From: an uncultured Bacteroidales bacterium | GTDB lineage: Bacteria; Bacteroidota; Bacteroidia; Bacteroidales; Bacteroidaceae | DNA length: 64,000 bases | Assembly (NCBI GenBank): GCA_902775385.1 | Contig: CACYMI010000003.1 | Location: 1-64,000 of the forward strand | Reading direction: 5' to 3' | Shown: piece by piece, positions 43,875-52,851 of the stretch | Position numbering within the stretch: position 1 is the stretch's first letter | Layout: every line of letters begins with the position of its first letter | Program-made: the position numbers and the translations under genes | The notes under the pieces: generated by a model | Seen by the model: only the letters and a program-made list of their open reading frames with translations | Database searches by the model: none | Told to the model about the DNA's origin: nothing

Positions 43875-44276
43875 TTACTGATAATCCTTTTTGGTAAATT
43901 TCTGTATCATCATGAGTTTTCCACTACGCTCGCTGTAATAGCGGTAGCAGAATGTCACGCCTGCATCCTTGCAACCCTTAAGCTGAATACTGTTCTTGAT
44001 ACTGGTAAGCAGGTCGTCATGGAATGTATCATGGAGCTCGCGGGTATAGAGTGAGTCAGCATCCAAAAGACCTCTTATCGTGTAGTTATAATAATAGGTT
44101 CGTCTGGGTATGCTGAATACACAACTGTCCAACGTGGTATAGTCGTCTATCTGCTTGGGGCAGTTCTTGAGGGTGTACTTCTCGGCCTCTTCGCGGATAC
44201 GTTCCTCGAAAGTCTGACGCTTACAGCCGGAGAAAGCTATCGCAAGAAGTGATAATATAAGGATATATCTGTTCAT
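43875..44276 (-). CDS. Small lipoprotein downstream of a C10 protease
   Basis: 133 residues. MNRYILILSLLAIAFSGCKR is a lipoprotein signal (FSGC). The mature part is charged (FEERIREEAEKYTLKNCPKQ) with four Cys residues besides the anchor, and ends KLMMIQKFTKKDYQ. I do not recognise the family. It starts 3 bases after the stop of the large C10 protease, so it is certainly co-transcribed. In several bacteria secreted C10 and staphopain-type proteases have a small inhibitor encoded next door; this gene has the right position and size, but there is no sequence evidence for inhibition. Confidence 0.75.
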   Translation of the reverse strand: MNRYILILSLLAIAFSGCKRQTFEERIREEAEKYTLKNCPKQIDDYTTLDSCVFSIPRRTYYYNYTIRGLLDADSLYTRELHDTFHDDLLTSIKNSIQLKGCKDAGVTFCYRYYSERSGKLMMIQKFTKKDYQ

Positions 44277-44279
44277 CTG

Positions 44280-47200
44280 TTACTTGACTTTATTGATAAG
44301 GGATACCAGGTCTGCAATGGTAAGTTTGCCGTCACCATTGACATCACCATATTCTACACCGGTACCTTCAGGAGCTTTTAGTACCAGAATATTTGCCAGT
44401 GCATCTACATCAGTTCCGTCAATCACGTTATCAAGGTTCACATCACCCCACCCTGCTGCCTTGGATTGGCTGCGGGGAACGGCGGGGAGAAGAATCTGCG
44501 GGAGCCTCTCCTCGTCAGAGACCTTGGCGGTGAAGTAGGAGCTGATGGCGGGGAGCGTCTTAGTAGTAGTGAAATAATCGAAGGCGGTTCCCTCGGCATT
44601 GAGCAAATACACGTTATTGAGCTTAGCCTGATAGGTACAGCCGTACTGGTTATAGGTGTCGCTGCTCACAATCATCATGCCGGCTCCGGACCTGTAGAAG
44701 GCCTTGTTATGACCGGTGAAGTTGATGGTCTTACCCTTGAGGAACTCATCACAGGCGATAATATAGGGCGTATTGCCACGCAGCACTTTGGCTGGCTTGA
44801 ATACGGGTACTCCATTATCGTCCGTCCGGGCAAACTCGTAAATCCAAAAGTGATTGAGTGTGTCACCGAGCTCATAGATGAAATCGCCACGGGTGATGGA
44901 ATCCGCATCGAAGGGCATGGTGATGGTCTGCCAGGCAATGGGCGTCTCGGCCTCCACGGGGAAGGTGTAGGCGAACGAAGCGGTGTCCGCGGTAAAGTTG
45001 ACGGGCACATAATAGGGTTGGTCACTCACCAGACGTATATTGTCGGCATGACTGCCGCTTACCACGTTGGAGGTATCCAGTTTGGTCGGAACTTCCATCC
45101 TGGAAGAGAAGGCATAGATGACATTGGGATTGCGTGTGGTGGGTGTCATACGGGTAATGTTCTTGCTACAGTCGGCATACACGCCGCAGATATTGGAAGC
45201 TGTGGTCATGGTGGTGGCCCAAGCCTTGCCGGTAAGGGTTCCGTCGGTCTTAACGAGCTCAACACCGCTCCTGGCATCCCATCCGCTGAAATCCCAAACG
45301 CCACTCTTGGAGAAGGTGCCTGCATGGTTGACGAATGAGGCGGCTATATAGTAGCGGTTGCCCTCGGAGAGGTCCTCGAAGTCAAAATCTATAGTGGCTA
45401 CCTTGCCAGCCATGATATTCACATCATAGGTATAGCTGGATCCGCCCCAGGCGCTGCCGCTGCCGCCAGGCTGCCGCCAAATCTGGAGTCTGATCTTACC
45501 ATTGAAATCAGTCTTGGCATTGTTCTTGATAGAGGCTTTTCCTACCAAATGGCTTCCGTAGATGTATCCGCTGACAGCATTGCTGACAGTGTAGGTGCTG
45601 ACGGCGAGGTTGGCCTTCTCAGCCTGTGCGTCGGTGATGACCTCCATGGTGCCTTTGCCGACTTCGCCGGTACCGCTGCTATTGGTGCAGAACCACAGAT
45701 TGTAGGTGCCGGTTTCCTCGGGAGTGAAGAAGTAGGATACCTCAACGGTCTCTCCCTTGCGGGCAGCTACGATGGAGCGGTTCTTGGTGTAGATCTTCTG
45801 GTTGTCCTGGCTGGCAAAGAAGTGTATCTCGCGGAAGTATTCGTTTCCGTTGTTGCGGAAGACCACCTTGACTTCCTGCTCCTTGCCGGCTATACGGTTG
45901 CCGGGGAACATGATAGTGTCAATGCTGATGGAGCTTCCGGCAGAGATGTTGACGGGAGTAAGGGTTACGTTTCCGTCAGCTGTGACAACGGCCTCGATAT
46001 ACTGGCTGCGCATATCGTACTTGGGACGCCATTCGCTGCTCCGGGTAGGCTTGCTGGCAGGAGAGAGACGATAAGTGCCCTCTGTGAGCTTGCCCTTGAT
46101 GGGGAAAGTCTTGACGGATGAGGTATTGACGGCCATACTAGTAAGGGCCTGGGTGTTTCCTACAAGTATGATATTGCCTTCCTCATCCAGGCGGACGATG
46201 CCGCCATGGAAACTGCCGGTTCCTGTTGATCTGTTCTCGTAGGTGGCCTTGATAGAGGTGCCGCTGACAGTCACATCCCTAATGAAGAGATAGGTGTCTG
46301 CAGTGTTATTGTCAGGCAGACGGAGGTTGAAGAGGGCACGCTGGCCCATGCTATAGCCATCGCTACTGCTGCTGGCACCTATTCCGCTGTTGTCACCGGG
46401 ATTGAGAATGCCTACGAGGAACCAACCGTTACTGCCGCCTCCCCATCCCCAGTTGAGGTGGAAGAGGCCCTCACCGTCGAATCCGTCCAAAACGAAGGCA
46501 TGACCGCCTCCGGAGGAGAAGCCGGAGAAGAGAACGGGATAGCCCTGGGATATCTCGTTGTAAAGCAGATTGAACCAGTCATCGATGCTGTAGTCACCGC
46601 GTTCGCCAACATAGCAGCTGTTGTCAAAGCCGAAATACTTGAAGTAGGCTTCGGCGCTGAAGTTGGCTCCTGACTGGGGGCCGTAGTGCATATTCACAGC
46701 CTGGCCGCAATAGTGCATGAGGTTGGCTACGGCTGAATCATACTTATCGGGCTGATGATTGTCATCCCAGTTGTACTTGTCCAGCATGTGATCCCAGTCA
46801 ATGGGCGTATTCTTGGCGATGGCCTTCTGGGTAATGGTCTTGGACACCGAGGGGGTCTTCTTGGACCAGTAGGTGATACTGTATCCGGGAATTGCGGCCT
46901 TGAGCTTGGGAGGGTATTTGTAGAAGTTCATGACCTGTGCCATGGCAGTGGCTGTACAGCCGGTAGCCGGACCATTCCGCAAGGGAAGGGCAGTAGCCTC
47001 TTTCTCATCATCCTCCAGGTAGTAGTCGGGACATGTGAGATTGTAGGGCCTTCCCTGATTCCAGCGAGTGGTCAGCAGCTCAGGCACACTATGGCGGGTG
47101 GCCTGCGCCCTGGCACGTGCCCGGATAGCGTTCTTGTTGACAGTTATGTTATTGTCGGCAAGATACTTGATCTGGTCCACGTACAATTGAAGCCATGACT

Positions 47201-47519
47201 TCATGTTCTCGGGGATGTTATCCTCGTCGAACGTGCCTTCGTCCACATATCCGAGTATTTCGGGCGTACGGTCGTCACCTGATACAATGACATAGCCGTT
47301 ACCGCCTTCTGCATTGAATACATAATAGTACGCGCTCTCAGGCTGGCCGTTGACTCTCCTTACCGAGCGGTAAGGTGTCCTGCTCTGGTTCAGGATTTTG
47401 CCCTTGGAGAGTAGATAATGCTGGGCGGCACTGAAAGCCTGAGTCTTACTGACGGACTCGGCATTGACACCGGCGGCGGCCCATGCGCTCAGGACAATTG
47501 CGAATACAATTCTCTTCAT
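44280..47519 (-). CDS. Secreted C10-family cysteine protease (streptopain-like) with dockerin-like C-terminus
   Basis: 1079 residues. A signal peptide (MKRIVFAIVLSAWAAAGVNA) and a propeptide (VSKTQAFSAAQHYLLSKG) lead to the C10 catalytic domain at about 170-390: the catalytic Cys in GPATGCTATAMAQVMNFY and the His in FSSGGGHAFVLDGFDGEG, with the oxyanion-side Trp in HLNWGWGGGSNGW. A long region of Ig-like and adhesion-like beta domains follows (about 400-1010). The last 60 residues are WGDVNLDNVIDGTDVDALAN and YGDVNGDGKLTIADLVSLIN, two Ca-binding EF-hand-like repeats like a type I dockerin. A surface or secreted protease that could bind a cohesin-type partner (inference). Confidence 0.92.
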   Translation of the reverse strand: MKRIVFAIVLSAWAAAGVNAESVSKTQAFSAAQHYLLSKGKILNQSRTPYRSVRRVNGQPESAYYYVFNAEGGNGYVIVSGDDRTPEILGYVDEGTFDEDNIPENMKSWLQLYVDQIKYLADNNITVNKNAIRARARAQATRHSVPELLTTRWNQGRPYNLTCPDYYLEDDEKEATALPLRNGPATGCTATAMAQVMNFYKYPPKLKAAIPGYSITYWSKKTPSVSKTITQKAIAKNTPIDWDHMLDKYNWDDNHQPDKYDSAVANLMHYCGQAVNMHYGPQSGANFSAEAYFKYFGFDNSCYVGERGDYSIDDWFNLLYNEISQGYPVLFSGFSSGGGHAFVLDGFDGEGLFHLNWGWGGGSNGWFLVGILNPGDNSGIGASSSSDGYSMGQRALFNLRLPDNNTADTYLFIRDVTVSGTSIKATYENRSTGTGSFHGGIVRLDEEGNIILVGNTQALTSMAVNTSSVKTFPIKGKLTEGTYRLSPASKPTRSSEWRPKYDMRSQYIEAVVTADGNVTLTPVNISAGSSISIDTIMFPGNRIAGKEQEVKVVFRNNGNEYFREIHFFASQDNQKIYTKNRSIVAARKGETVEVSYFFTPEETGTYNLWFCTNSSGTGEVGKGTMEVITDAQAEKANLAVSTYTVSNAVSGYIYGSHLVGKASIKNNAKTDFNGKIRLQIWRQPGGSGSAWGGSSYTYDVNIMAGKVATIDFDFEDLSEGNRYYIAASFVNHAGTFSKSGVWDFSGWDARSGVELVKTDGTLTGKAWATTMTTASNICGVYADCSKNITRMTPTTRNPNVIYAFSSRMEVPTKLDTSNVVSGSHADNIRLVSDQPYYVPVNFTADTASFAYTFPVEAETPIAWQTITMPFDADSITRGDFIYELGDTLNHFWIYEFARTDDNGVPVFKPAKVLRGNTPYIIACDEFLKGKTINFTGHNKAFYRSGAGMMIVSSDTYNQYGCTYQAKLNNVYLLNAEGTAFDYFTTTKTLPAISSYFTAKVSDEERLPQILLPAVPRSQSKAAGWGDVNLDNVIDGTDVDALANILVLKAPEGTGVEYGDVNGDGKLTIADLVSLINKVK

Positions 47520-47548
47520 AAAATACTGAAATAAGGTATGTTGTTTAA

Positions 47549-48565
47549 TTACACTTCATAACCGTTGGGATTGTTCTTCTGGAAGTTCCATGAGTCGCGG
47601 CACATTTCCTCGATGCCGTACTTCGCCTCCCATCCTAATTCCCTCTTGGCCTTGGCGGGGTTGCAGTAGCAGGTGGCGATGTCACCCGGACGACGGGGTT
47701 TGATAACGTAGGGGACCTTCAGACCGTTGGCCTTCTCGAATGCCTTTACCACATCCAGTACGGAATAGCCGTGACCGGTACCAAGGTTATAGATAGCCAA
47801 ACCCTTGTTCTCCTGAATGGCCTTGAGGGCGCATACATGTCCGCTGGCCAGATCAACTACGTGGATGTAGTCACGCACACCTGTGCCATCTGGGGTGTCA
47901 TAGTCGTCACCGAAGACACCAAGCTCCTTGCGGATACCGATAGCCGTCTGTGTAATGTAGGGCATAAGGTTGTTAGGGATGCCGTTGGGGTTCTCGCCTA
48001 TCAGGCCGGACTCGTGGGCACCGATGGGATTGAAATAACGGAGAAGAACCACATTCCACTCGGGATCCGCCTTCTGGATATCCATCAGAACCTGCTCCAG
48101 CATGGACTTGGTCCATCCGTAGGGATTAGTACACTGCCCCTTGGGACATTCCTCGGTAATGGGAATGATGGCAGGGTCGCCATATACTGTGGCGCTGGAT
48201 GAGAAAATGATATTCTTGCAGCCATGCTGACGCATCACATCTACCAGGACAAACACGCCGTTCATATTTGTCTCGTAGTACATGAGGGGCTTCTGAACAG
48301 ACTCACCCACAGCCTTGAGACCAGCGAAGTTTATCACGGCGTCAATCTTGTGATCAGTGAAGACCTTGTCCATAGCGGCACGGTCACGAATGTCGGCCTC
48401 AATCATTGTTACCTCATGACCGATGATTTTCTCTACGCGGCGAATGGCCTCTGGCTGGGAATTGTAGAAGTTATCTACTACCACAACGCTATGTCCTGCC
48501 TTGTCTAACTCGATAAGGGTGTGGCTTCCGATATAACCTGCGCCACCAGTTAACAGAATATTCAT
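47549..48565 (-). CDS. galE: UDP-glucose 4-epimerase
   Basis: 338 residues. N-terminal NAD-binding ILLTGGAGYIGSHTLIELDK, catalytic SSSATVYGDP and NPYGWTKSMLEQVL (the YxxxK is here YGWTK), then RYFNPIGAHESGLIGENPNG and the C-terminal RPGDIATCYCNPAKAKRELG. Interconverts UDP-glucose and UDP-galactose for exopolysaccharide, LPS and galactose use. Located downstream of the Rnf operon, same strand; own promoter not identified. Confidence 0.96.
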   Translation of the reverse strand: MNILLTGGAGYIGSHTLIELDKAGHSVVVVDNFYNSQPEAIRRVEKIIGHEVTMIEADIRDRAAMDKVFTDHKIDAVINFAGLKAVGESVQKPLMYYETNMNGVFVLVDVMRQHGCKNIIFSSSATVYGDPAIIPITEECPKGQCTNPYGWTKSMLEQVLMDIQKADPEWNVVLLRYFNPIGAHESGLIGENPNGIPNNLMPYITQTAIGIRKELGVFGDDYDTPDGTGVRDYIHVVDLASGHVCALKAIQENKGLAIYNLGTGHGYSVLDVVKAFEKANGLKVPYVIKPRRPGDIATCYCNPAKAKRELGWEAKYGIEEMCRDSWNFQKNNPNGYEV

Positions 48566-48634
48566 GTCAGTTATATTTGTTTTTGGGGTTTATTGTTTAC
48601 CTTTTGATGTTTTGGAAGTTCAAGGTGTGTCTTT

Positions 48635-49255
48635 TTAAATTCCGAACAGGGATTTCAATCCGTTATCGACACCGCTGAAACCCATGAAGGCCATGGCAAG
48701 CAGACCGGCGGTAACGAGGGCTATACTCATGCCTTGCATCCCCTTGGGAATGTTCATCATGCTCAGGTGTTCACGTATGCCGGCAAAGACAATCAGTGCC
48801 AGGGCGAATCCGAGGGCTGTGCTGACGGCAAAAACAACTCCTGTAAGCAGGTCGGGCTCCAGGCCTTGGGCGGCATAGGTGCCGTTGGCGACCAGAATGG
48901 CCACGCCGAGGATACAGCAATTGGTGGTGATAAGGGGCAGGAATACGCCTAATGCCTGGTAAAGGGCGGGAGCGGACTTCTTGAGGATAATCTCTACCAT
49001 CTGCACCAGAGCCGCGATTACCAGGATGAAAGCGATGGTCTGGAGATATTCCAGTCCGAAGGCTTCCAGGACATACTTTTGGATAACGTATGTGACAATG
49101 GTGGCCAGCGTGAGCACAAAGGCAACTGCGGCTCCCATACCTATAGCGGAATCTACCTTCTTGCTTACTCCGAGGAAAGGACAGATTCCCAAGAACTGTG
49201 ACAGTACAATATTATTGACGAATATTGCTGTTATGAATATAAGAATGTATGCCAT
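48635..49255 (-). CDS. rnfA: Rnf complex subunit A
   Basis: 206 residues, six membrane helices. IFVNNIVLSQFLGICPFLGV near the start holds the conserved Cys that coordinates an intramembrane iron centre together with the second Cys segment PLITTNCCILGVAILV, as in NqrE and RnfA. Integral part of the Na+- or H+-pumping ferredoxin:NAD oxidoreductase. Last gene of the cluster (16 bases after rnfE). Confidence 0.95.
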   Translation of the reverse strand: MAYILIFITAIFVNNIVLSQFLGICPFLGVSKKVDSAIGMGAAVAFVLTLATIVTYVIQKYVLEAFGLEYLQTIAFILVIAALVQMVEIILKKSAPALYQALGVFLPLITTNCCILGVAILVANGTYAAQGLEPDLLTGVVFAVSTALGFALALIVFAGIREHLSMMNIPKGMQGMSIALVTAGLLAMAFMGFSGVDNGLKSLFGI

Positions 49256-49270
49256 ATCTGTATCTGCGAT

Positions 49271-49852
49271 TTATGATTTGATCTTGTTGACAAGTGCAAT
49301 GAGGTAGCCCAGGGCTATGAAGGCTCCGGGTGCCAGTACGAAGACAAGCGCGCCGTAGCTCTCGGGGAATAAGGTCTGGGAGAATATCTTGCCAGTACCT
49401 AACAGTTCACGTACGGCTCCTAAAAGGGTCAGGGCGATAGTAAAGCCGAGGCCCATTCCTATGCCGTCAAAAATGCTGCTCACGGGTGAATGCTTGGAGG
49501 CAAAGGCTTCGGCACGGCCCAGGATAATACAGTTAACCACGATCAGTGGGATGAACAATCCCAGTGACTCATATACCGTGGGGACGTATGCCTGAAGCAA
49601 CATCTGTAGGATGGTTACCAGCGAGGCTATCACTACGATGAAGGACGGGATACGTACCATATCGGGAATGACATTCTTTATCACCGAGATAATCAGGTTG
49701 CTGAAGACCAGGACGGCTGTAGTGGCCAGTCCCATACTCATGCCGTTGAAGGCGCTGCTGGTAGTACCCAGTGTGGGACACATACCCAGGAGAAGTACAA
49801 AGGTAGGATTCTCCTTGATGATTCCGTTCAGTAGGACTTTCATGTTATTCAT
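49271..49852 (-). CDS. rnfE: Rnf complex subunit E
   Basis: 193 residues, six membrane helices, homologous to rnfA in inverted topology: PTFVLLLGMCPTLGTTSSAF near 16 and PLIVVNCIILGRAEAF near 100, both with the metal-ligand Cys. GIGMGLGFTIALTLLGAVRE is the helix typical for RnfE/NqrD. It follows rnfG by 23 bases. Confidence 0.95.
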   Translation of the reverse strand: MNNMKVLLNGIIKENPTFVLLLGMCPTLGTTSSAFNGMSMGLATTAVLVFSNLIISVIKNVIPDMVRIPSFIVVIASLVTILQMLLQAYVPTVYESLGLFIPLIVVNCIILGRAEAFASKHSPVSSIFDGIGMGLGFTIALTLLGAVRELLGTGKIFSQTLFPESYGALVFVLAPGAFIALGYLIALVNKIKS

Positions 49853-49874
49853 ATCTTGTTTCCTCCTTACCTTA

Positions 49875-50495
49875 TTAATTATTATCCTGAGTGGTTGCTC
49901 CGCTTACGCCGTCAGTATCGGACTGAGACGGCTGTGTCCGGCTATATGCCTGCCATGCCGCATTGACGGCCCGCAGGAACGCACGGGATGTAATGGTGCT
50001 GGCTGTGATGGCATCCACATTTCCGCCGTCCTTGCTGACGGTGAGTTCCTCTTCGTTCAGATTACGGCCGATGATATCGCCTTTCCCGCCCTTTTGGAAC
50101 CACTGGGCAGCCTTTGCACCCAAACCGGGAGTCTCATGTGTCTCGAGAACACTGTATCCCAGCACTTCCCCATCGGTGCTGATGCCTACCATGATGGTGA
50201 GACCACCGCCGAAACTGGCGTTCTGGGGATCTACTGCCTTGACGGCAACGCCCTTATCTCCGGCATTCATGACTACGTACAGGTTATCGCTGACTGTTAC
50301 GGTATCCACCTTGTCAATCTTAACATCGCCTCCGCCCAGTACCTGGGCAATTGCATCCTGCTCACGCTGATTATTCAACTCCTTTATGGTGTCTGCCGTC
50401 ATCTTATTGACAGATGCCAGGGCTACTCCGGCTACAAGGGAGATGCCGGTAAGCACACTGGCCATATTATACCATGTAGAACTTAGCTTTTTCAT
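49875..50495 (-). CDS. rnfG: Rnf complex subunit G, FMN-binding, with a second flavinylation-like motif
   Basis: 206 residues. One N-terminal membrane helix (ASVLTGISLVAGVALASVNK) anchors a periplasmic domain. The covalent-FMN site normally read as D-x-x-S/T-G-A-T is here DAITASTITSRAF at about residues 152-165, with the acceptor Thr kept. The C-terminal tail ends SDTDGVSGATTQDNN, which contains DGVSGATT, an even closer match to the motif used by the flavin transferase ApbE. RnfG passes electrons across the membrane. The gene overlaps rnfD by 4 bases. Confidence 0.92.
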   Translation of the reverse strand: MKKLSSTWYNMASVLTGISLVAGVALASVNKMTADTIKELNNQREQDAIAQVLGGGDVKIDKVDTVTVSDNLYVVMNAGDKGVAVKAVDPQNASFGGGLTIMVGISTDGEVLGYSVLETHETPGLGAKAAQWFQKGGKGDIIGRNLNEEELTVSKDGGNVDAITASTITSRAFLRAVNAAWQAYSRTQPSQSDTDGVSGATTQDNN

Positions 50496-51466
50496 TTCTT
50501 TACAGCCTCCTCACCGAATCTTTTAGGTTTACAATAAGTGTTGATCAGGGGTGTGAACGCATTCATGATAAGAATGGCAAACGACATGCCCTCGGGGTAT
50601 GCGCCCCAATTACGGATGATGACGGTCAGGAAGCCTATGCATACACCGTAGATGAGCTGTCCTTTGCCGGTCATGGGGGATGTTACGTAATCGGTGGCCA
50701 TATAGCAGGCGCCTAACATCAGTCCGCCGCTGCACAATACCTGGGTGGGTACGGCATAAACGGGGTTGGAGGCGTGCAGAATGGCAGACAGTACTGCCAC
50801 CGTTCCCAAGATGCTGACAGGAATATGCCAGGTAATGATCTTACGCCATAGCATGAACAGACATCCAACCAGCAGACACAGGGCACTTACCTCGCCTAAT
50901 GAGCCGCCGGTAGCTCCGAGAAACATATCCTGCAAACTGGGAAGTTTGCTCAGGACGGATGCGTCACCGGATGTGATGGCTTCCTGCATGATACTCAGCG
51001 GGGTTGCCGCTGTAGTGGCGTCAGTTGCGTTGACGGCCGGCCATGTGGTCATCTGTACGGGAAAACTGATGAGCAGGAACACACGGCCTACCAATGCGGG
51101 ATTAAAGGGATTCTGCCCCAGCCCGCCAAAGGTCATTTTGCCTACACCGATGGCAATGAGGGCACCGATGATAATAATCCATACAGGCAAATTGCCGGGC
51201 AGGTTGAATCCCAACAGAATACCTGTCAGAACGGCACTTCCGTCGCAGACAGTAAGGGTATTCCTGCCAAGGATGAACCTAGTTATGGCCCACTCGAAGA
51301 AGACGCAGGCAGCCATTGAGGTTGCCAGCACTATAGCCGCTCCCACTCCAAAGAACCAGAGACTGGCAACCAAAGCCGGAAGCAGGGCAATGCATACACC
51401 ATACATGTTCTTCTGTACGGAATCTCCTCCGTGAACATGCGGTGACAATGATATTATTGGTTTCAT
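50492..51466 (-). CDS. rnfD: Rnf complex subunit D, FMN-binding membrane protein
   Basis: 324 residues with about nine membrane helices. Starts MKPIISLSPHVHGGDSVQKN; the FMN-attachment stretch is in TDATTAATPLSIMQEAI near residue 150 (Thr in S/TxAT context), followed by LFLGATGGSLGEVSAL. The C-terminal GICIGFLTVIIRNWGAYPEG and FAILIMNAFTPLINTYCKPK are diagnostic for RnfD/NqrB. Inner membrane, moves Na+ or H+. Confidence 0.95.
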   Translation of the reverse strand: MKPIISLSPHVHGGDSVQKNMYGVCIALLPALVASLWFFGVGAAIVLATSMAACVFFEWAITRFILGRNTLTVCDGSAVLTGILLGFNLPGNLPVWIIIIGALIAIGVGKMTFGGLGQNPFNPALVGRVFLLISFPVQMTTWPAVNATDATTAATPLSIMQEAITSGDASVLSKLPSLQDMFLGATGGSLGEVSALCLLVGCLFMLWRKIITWHIPVSILGTVAVLSAILHASNPVYAVPTQVLCSGGLMLGACYMATDYVTSPMTGKGQLIYGVCIGFLTVIIRNWGAYPEGMSFAILIMNAFTPLINTYCKPKRFGEEAVKK

Positions 51467-51493
51467 GATTAATTCAGCATTCTTGATTCATAA

Positions 51494-52843
51494 TTACTTT
51501 TTTGCAGCCGCCCTGTTCCTGATGATTCCCATGACGGTGGTCTTGCCTACGCGGATCATATCCAGCAGAGGACGGTTACTGGGACAGGTGAACTGACAGC
51601 TGCCGCATTCGATACAGCTGACGATGTCATTCTTCTCGGCTGTCTCCCACTCTTCCATCGATGCCAGCTTGCTGAGCAGGTAAGGCTCCAGTCCCATGGG
51701 ACAGGCACTTACGCACTTGGCACAGCGGATACAGGGCTGAGGCTCTGCACGGCGGGCTTCCTTCTTATTCATAATAAGCAGACCGCTACTGCCCTTGGTC
51801 ATAGGGACATCCAGACTTAGCAGCGCCTTTCCCATCATCGGGCCGCCGCCTATTACCTTTCCGGTATCCTCGGGAAGACCGCCGCACTCATCAATAAGCT
51901 GCTGGAAGGGGGTTCCCAGTCGGGCCAACAGGTTGGATGGATTCCTGACACTCTTGCCTGTGACGGTAATGACACGGTCTATCAGGGGTTTGTTCTTCAT
52001 TACCGCCTCATAAATGGCATAGGCGGTTCCTACATTCTGCACTACGGCTCCCACATTGATAGGGATAGCTGGAGGAGCGGGGACCTGACGGCCGATAACG
52101 GCGTCAATAAGCTGCTTCTCGCCTCCCTGAGGGTACTTTACCTTCAGCGGGACAACCTCGATACCGGGATACTGCTTAGCCTTCTCTGTCATCAGGCGGA
52201 TGGCATCCGGCTTATTGTTCTCAATACCGATATAGCCCTTGGTTACGTTTACAGCCTTCATGATAAGGTCCACGCCTACAAGTATTTCCTCGGGATGTTC
52301 CAGCATCAGCCTGTGGTCGGCCGTCAGATAGGGCTCGCATTCTACGGCATTGATGATGACGCACTCAGCCTTACTGCCCGGAGGAGGTGTTAGCTTGACG
52401 TGGCAGGGGAAGGTGGCACCCCCCATACCTACGATTCCGGCATTCTTGATTTTCTCTACGATGGTCTTACTGTCCAAATCGGGACGGTCTGAGAGGCGGA
52501 CCAGACTCTTGGAGCGGTCGATGGTTTCTTCCCACTCGTCGCCTTCCACGTCCACGATGACTGCCATACGGCGTGTGCCGCTGGCATCTACAACAGCATC
52601 TATCTTATTAACCTTTCCGCTTACGGAACTGTAAACAGGAGCACTCACAAAACCTCCTGCTTCGGCCAGCAGAGTGCCGACCTTGACTGTATCGCCCTTC
52701 TGAACAACGGGCTTGGCCGGGGCGCCAATGTGCTGGAACATACTGAAAACAGCCTGTCTGGGCAGGGCGGCCTCACGGATGGGACTGCCGGCCGACAGTT
52801 TGTTCTCTGCGGGATGAACACCGCCTATGTGAAATGATTTCAT
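51494..52843 (-). CDS. rnfC: Rnf complex subunit C, NADH-binding iron-sulfur protein
   Basis: 449 residues. Starts MKSFHIGGVHPAENKLSAGS; GMGGATFPCHVKLTPPPGSK near 147 is the NADH/FMN region shared with complex I NuoF. Two 4Fe-4S clusters near the C-terminus: CIRCAKCVSACPMGLEP and CIECGSCQFTCPSNRPLLD. A membrane-peripheral electron-input subunit. It starts 8 bases after rnfB's stop. Confidence 0.96.
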   Translation of the reverse strand: MKSFHIGGVHPAENKLSAGSPIREAALPRQAVFSMFQHIGAPAKPVVQKGDTVKVGTLLAEAGGFVSAPVYSSVSGKVNKIDAVVDASGTRRMAVIVDVEGDEWEETIDRSKSLVRLSDRPDLDSKTIVEKIKNAGIVGMGGATFPCHVKLTPPPGSKAECVIINAVECEPYLTADHRLMLEHPEEILVGVDLIMKAVNVTKGYIGIENNKPDAIRLMTEKAKQYPGIEVVPLKVKYPQGGEKQLIDAVIGRQVPAPPAIPINVGAVVQNVGTAYAIYEAVMKNKPLIDRVITVTGKSVRNPSNLLARLGTPFQQLIDECGGLPEDTGKVIGGGPMMGKALLSLDVPMTKGSSGLLIMNKKEARRAEPQPCIRCAKCVSACPMGLEPYLLSKLASMEEWETAEKNDIVSCIECGSCQFTCPSNRPLLDMIRVGKTTVMGIIRNRAAAKK

Positions 52844-52851
52844 ATACTTTT

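Noticed and set aside
44466..45338. Antisense open frame opposite the C10 protease
   Set aside because: The opposite strand has a complete signal peptide, catalytic motifs and dockerin-like end. The antisense product is Gly/Val-rich without motifs.
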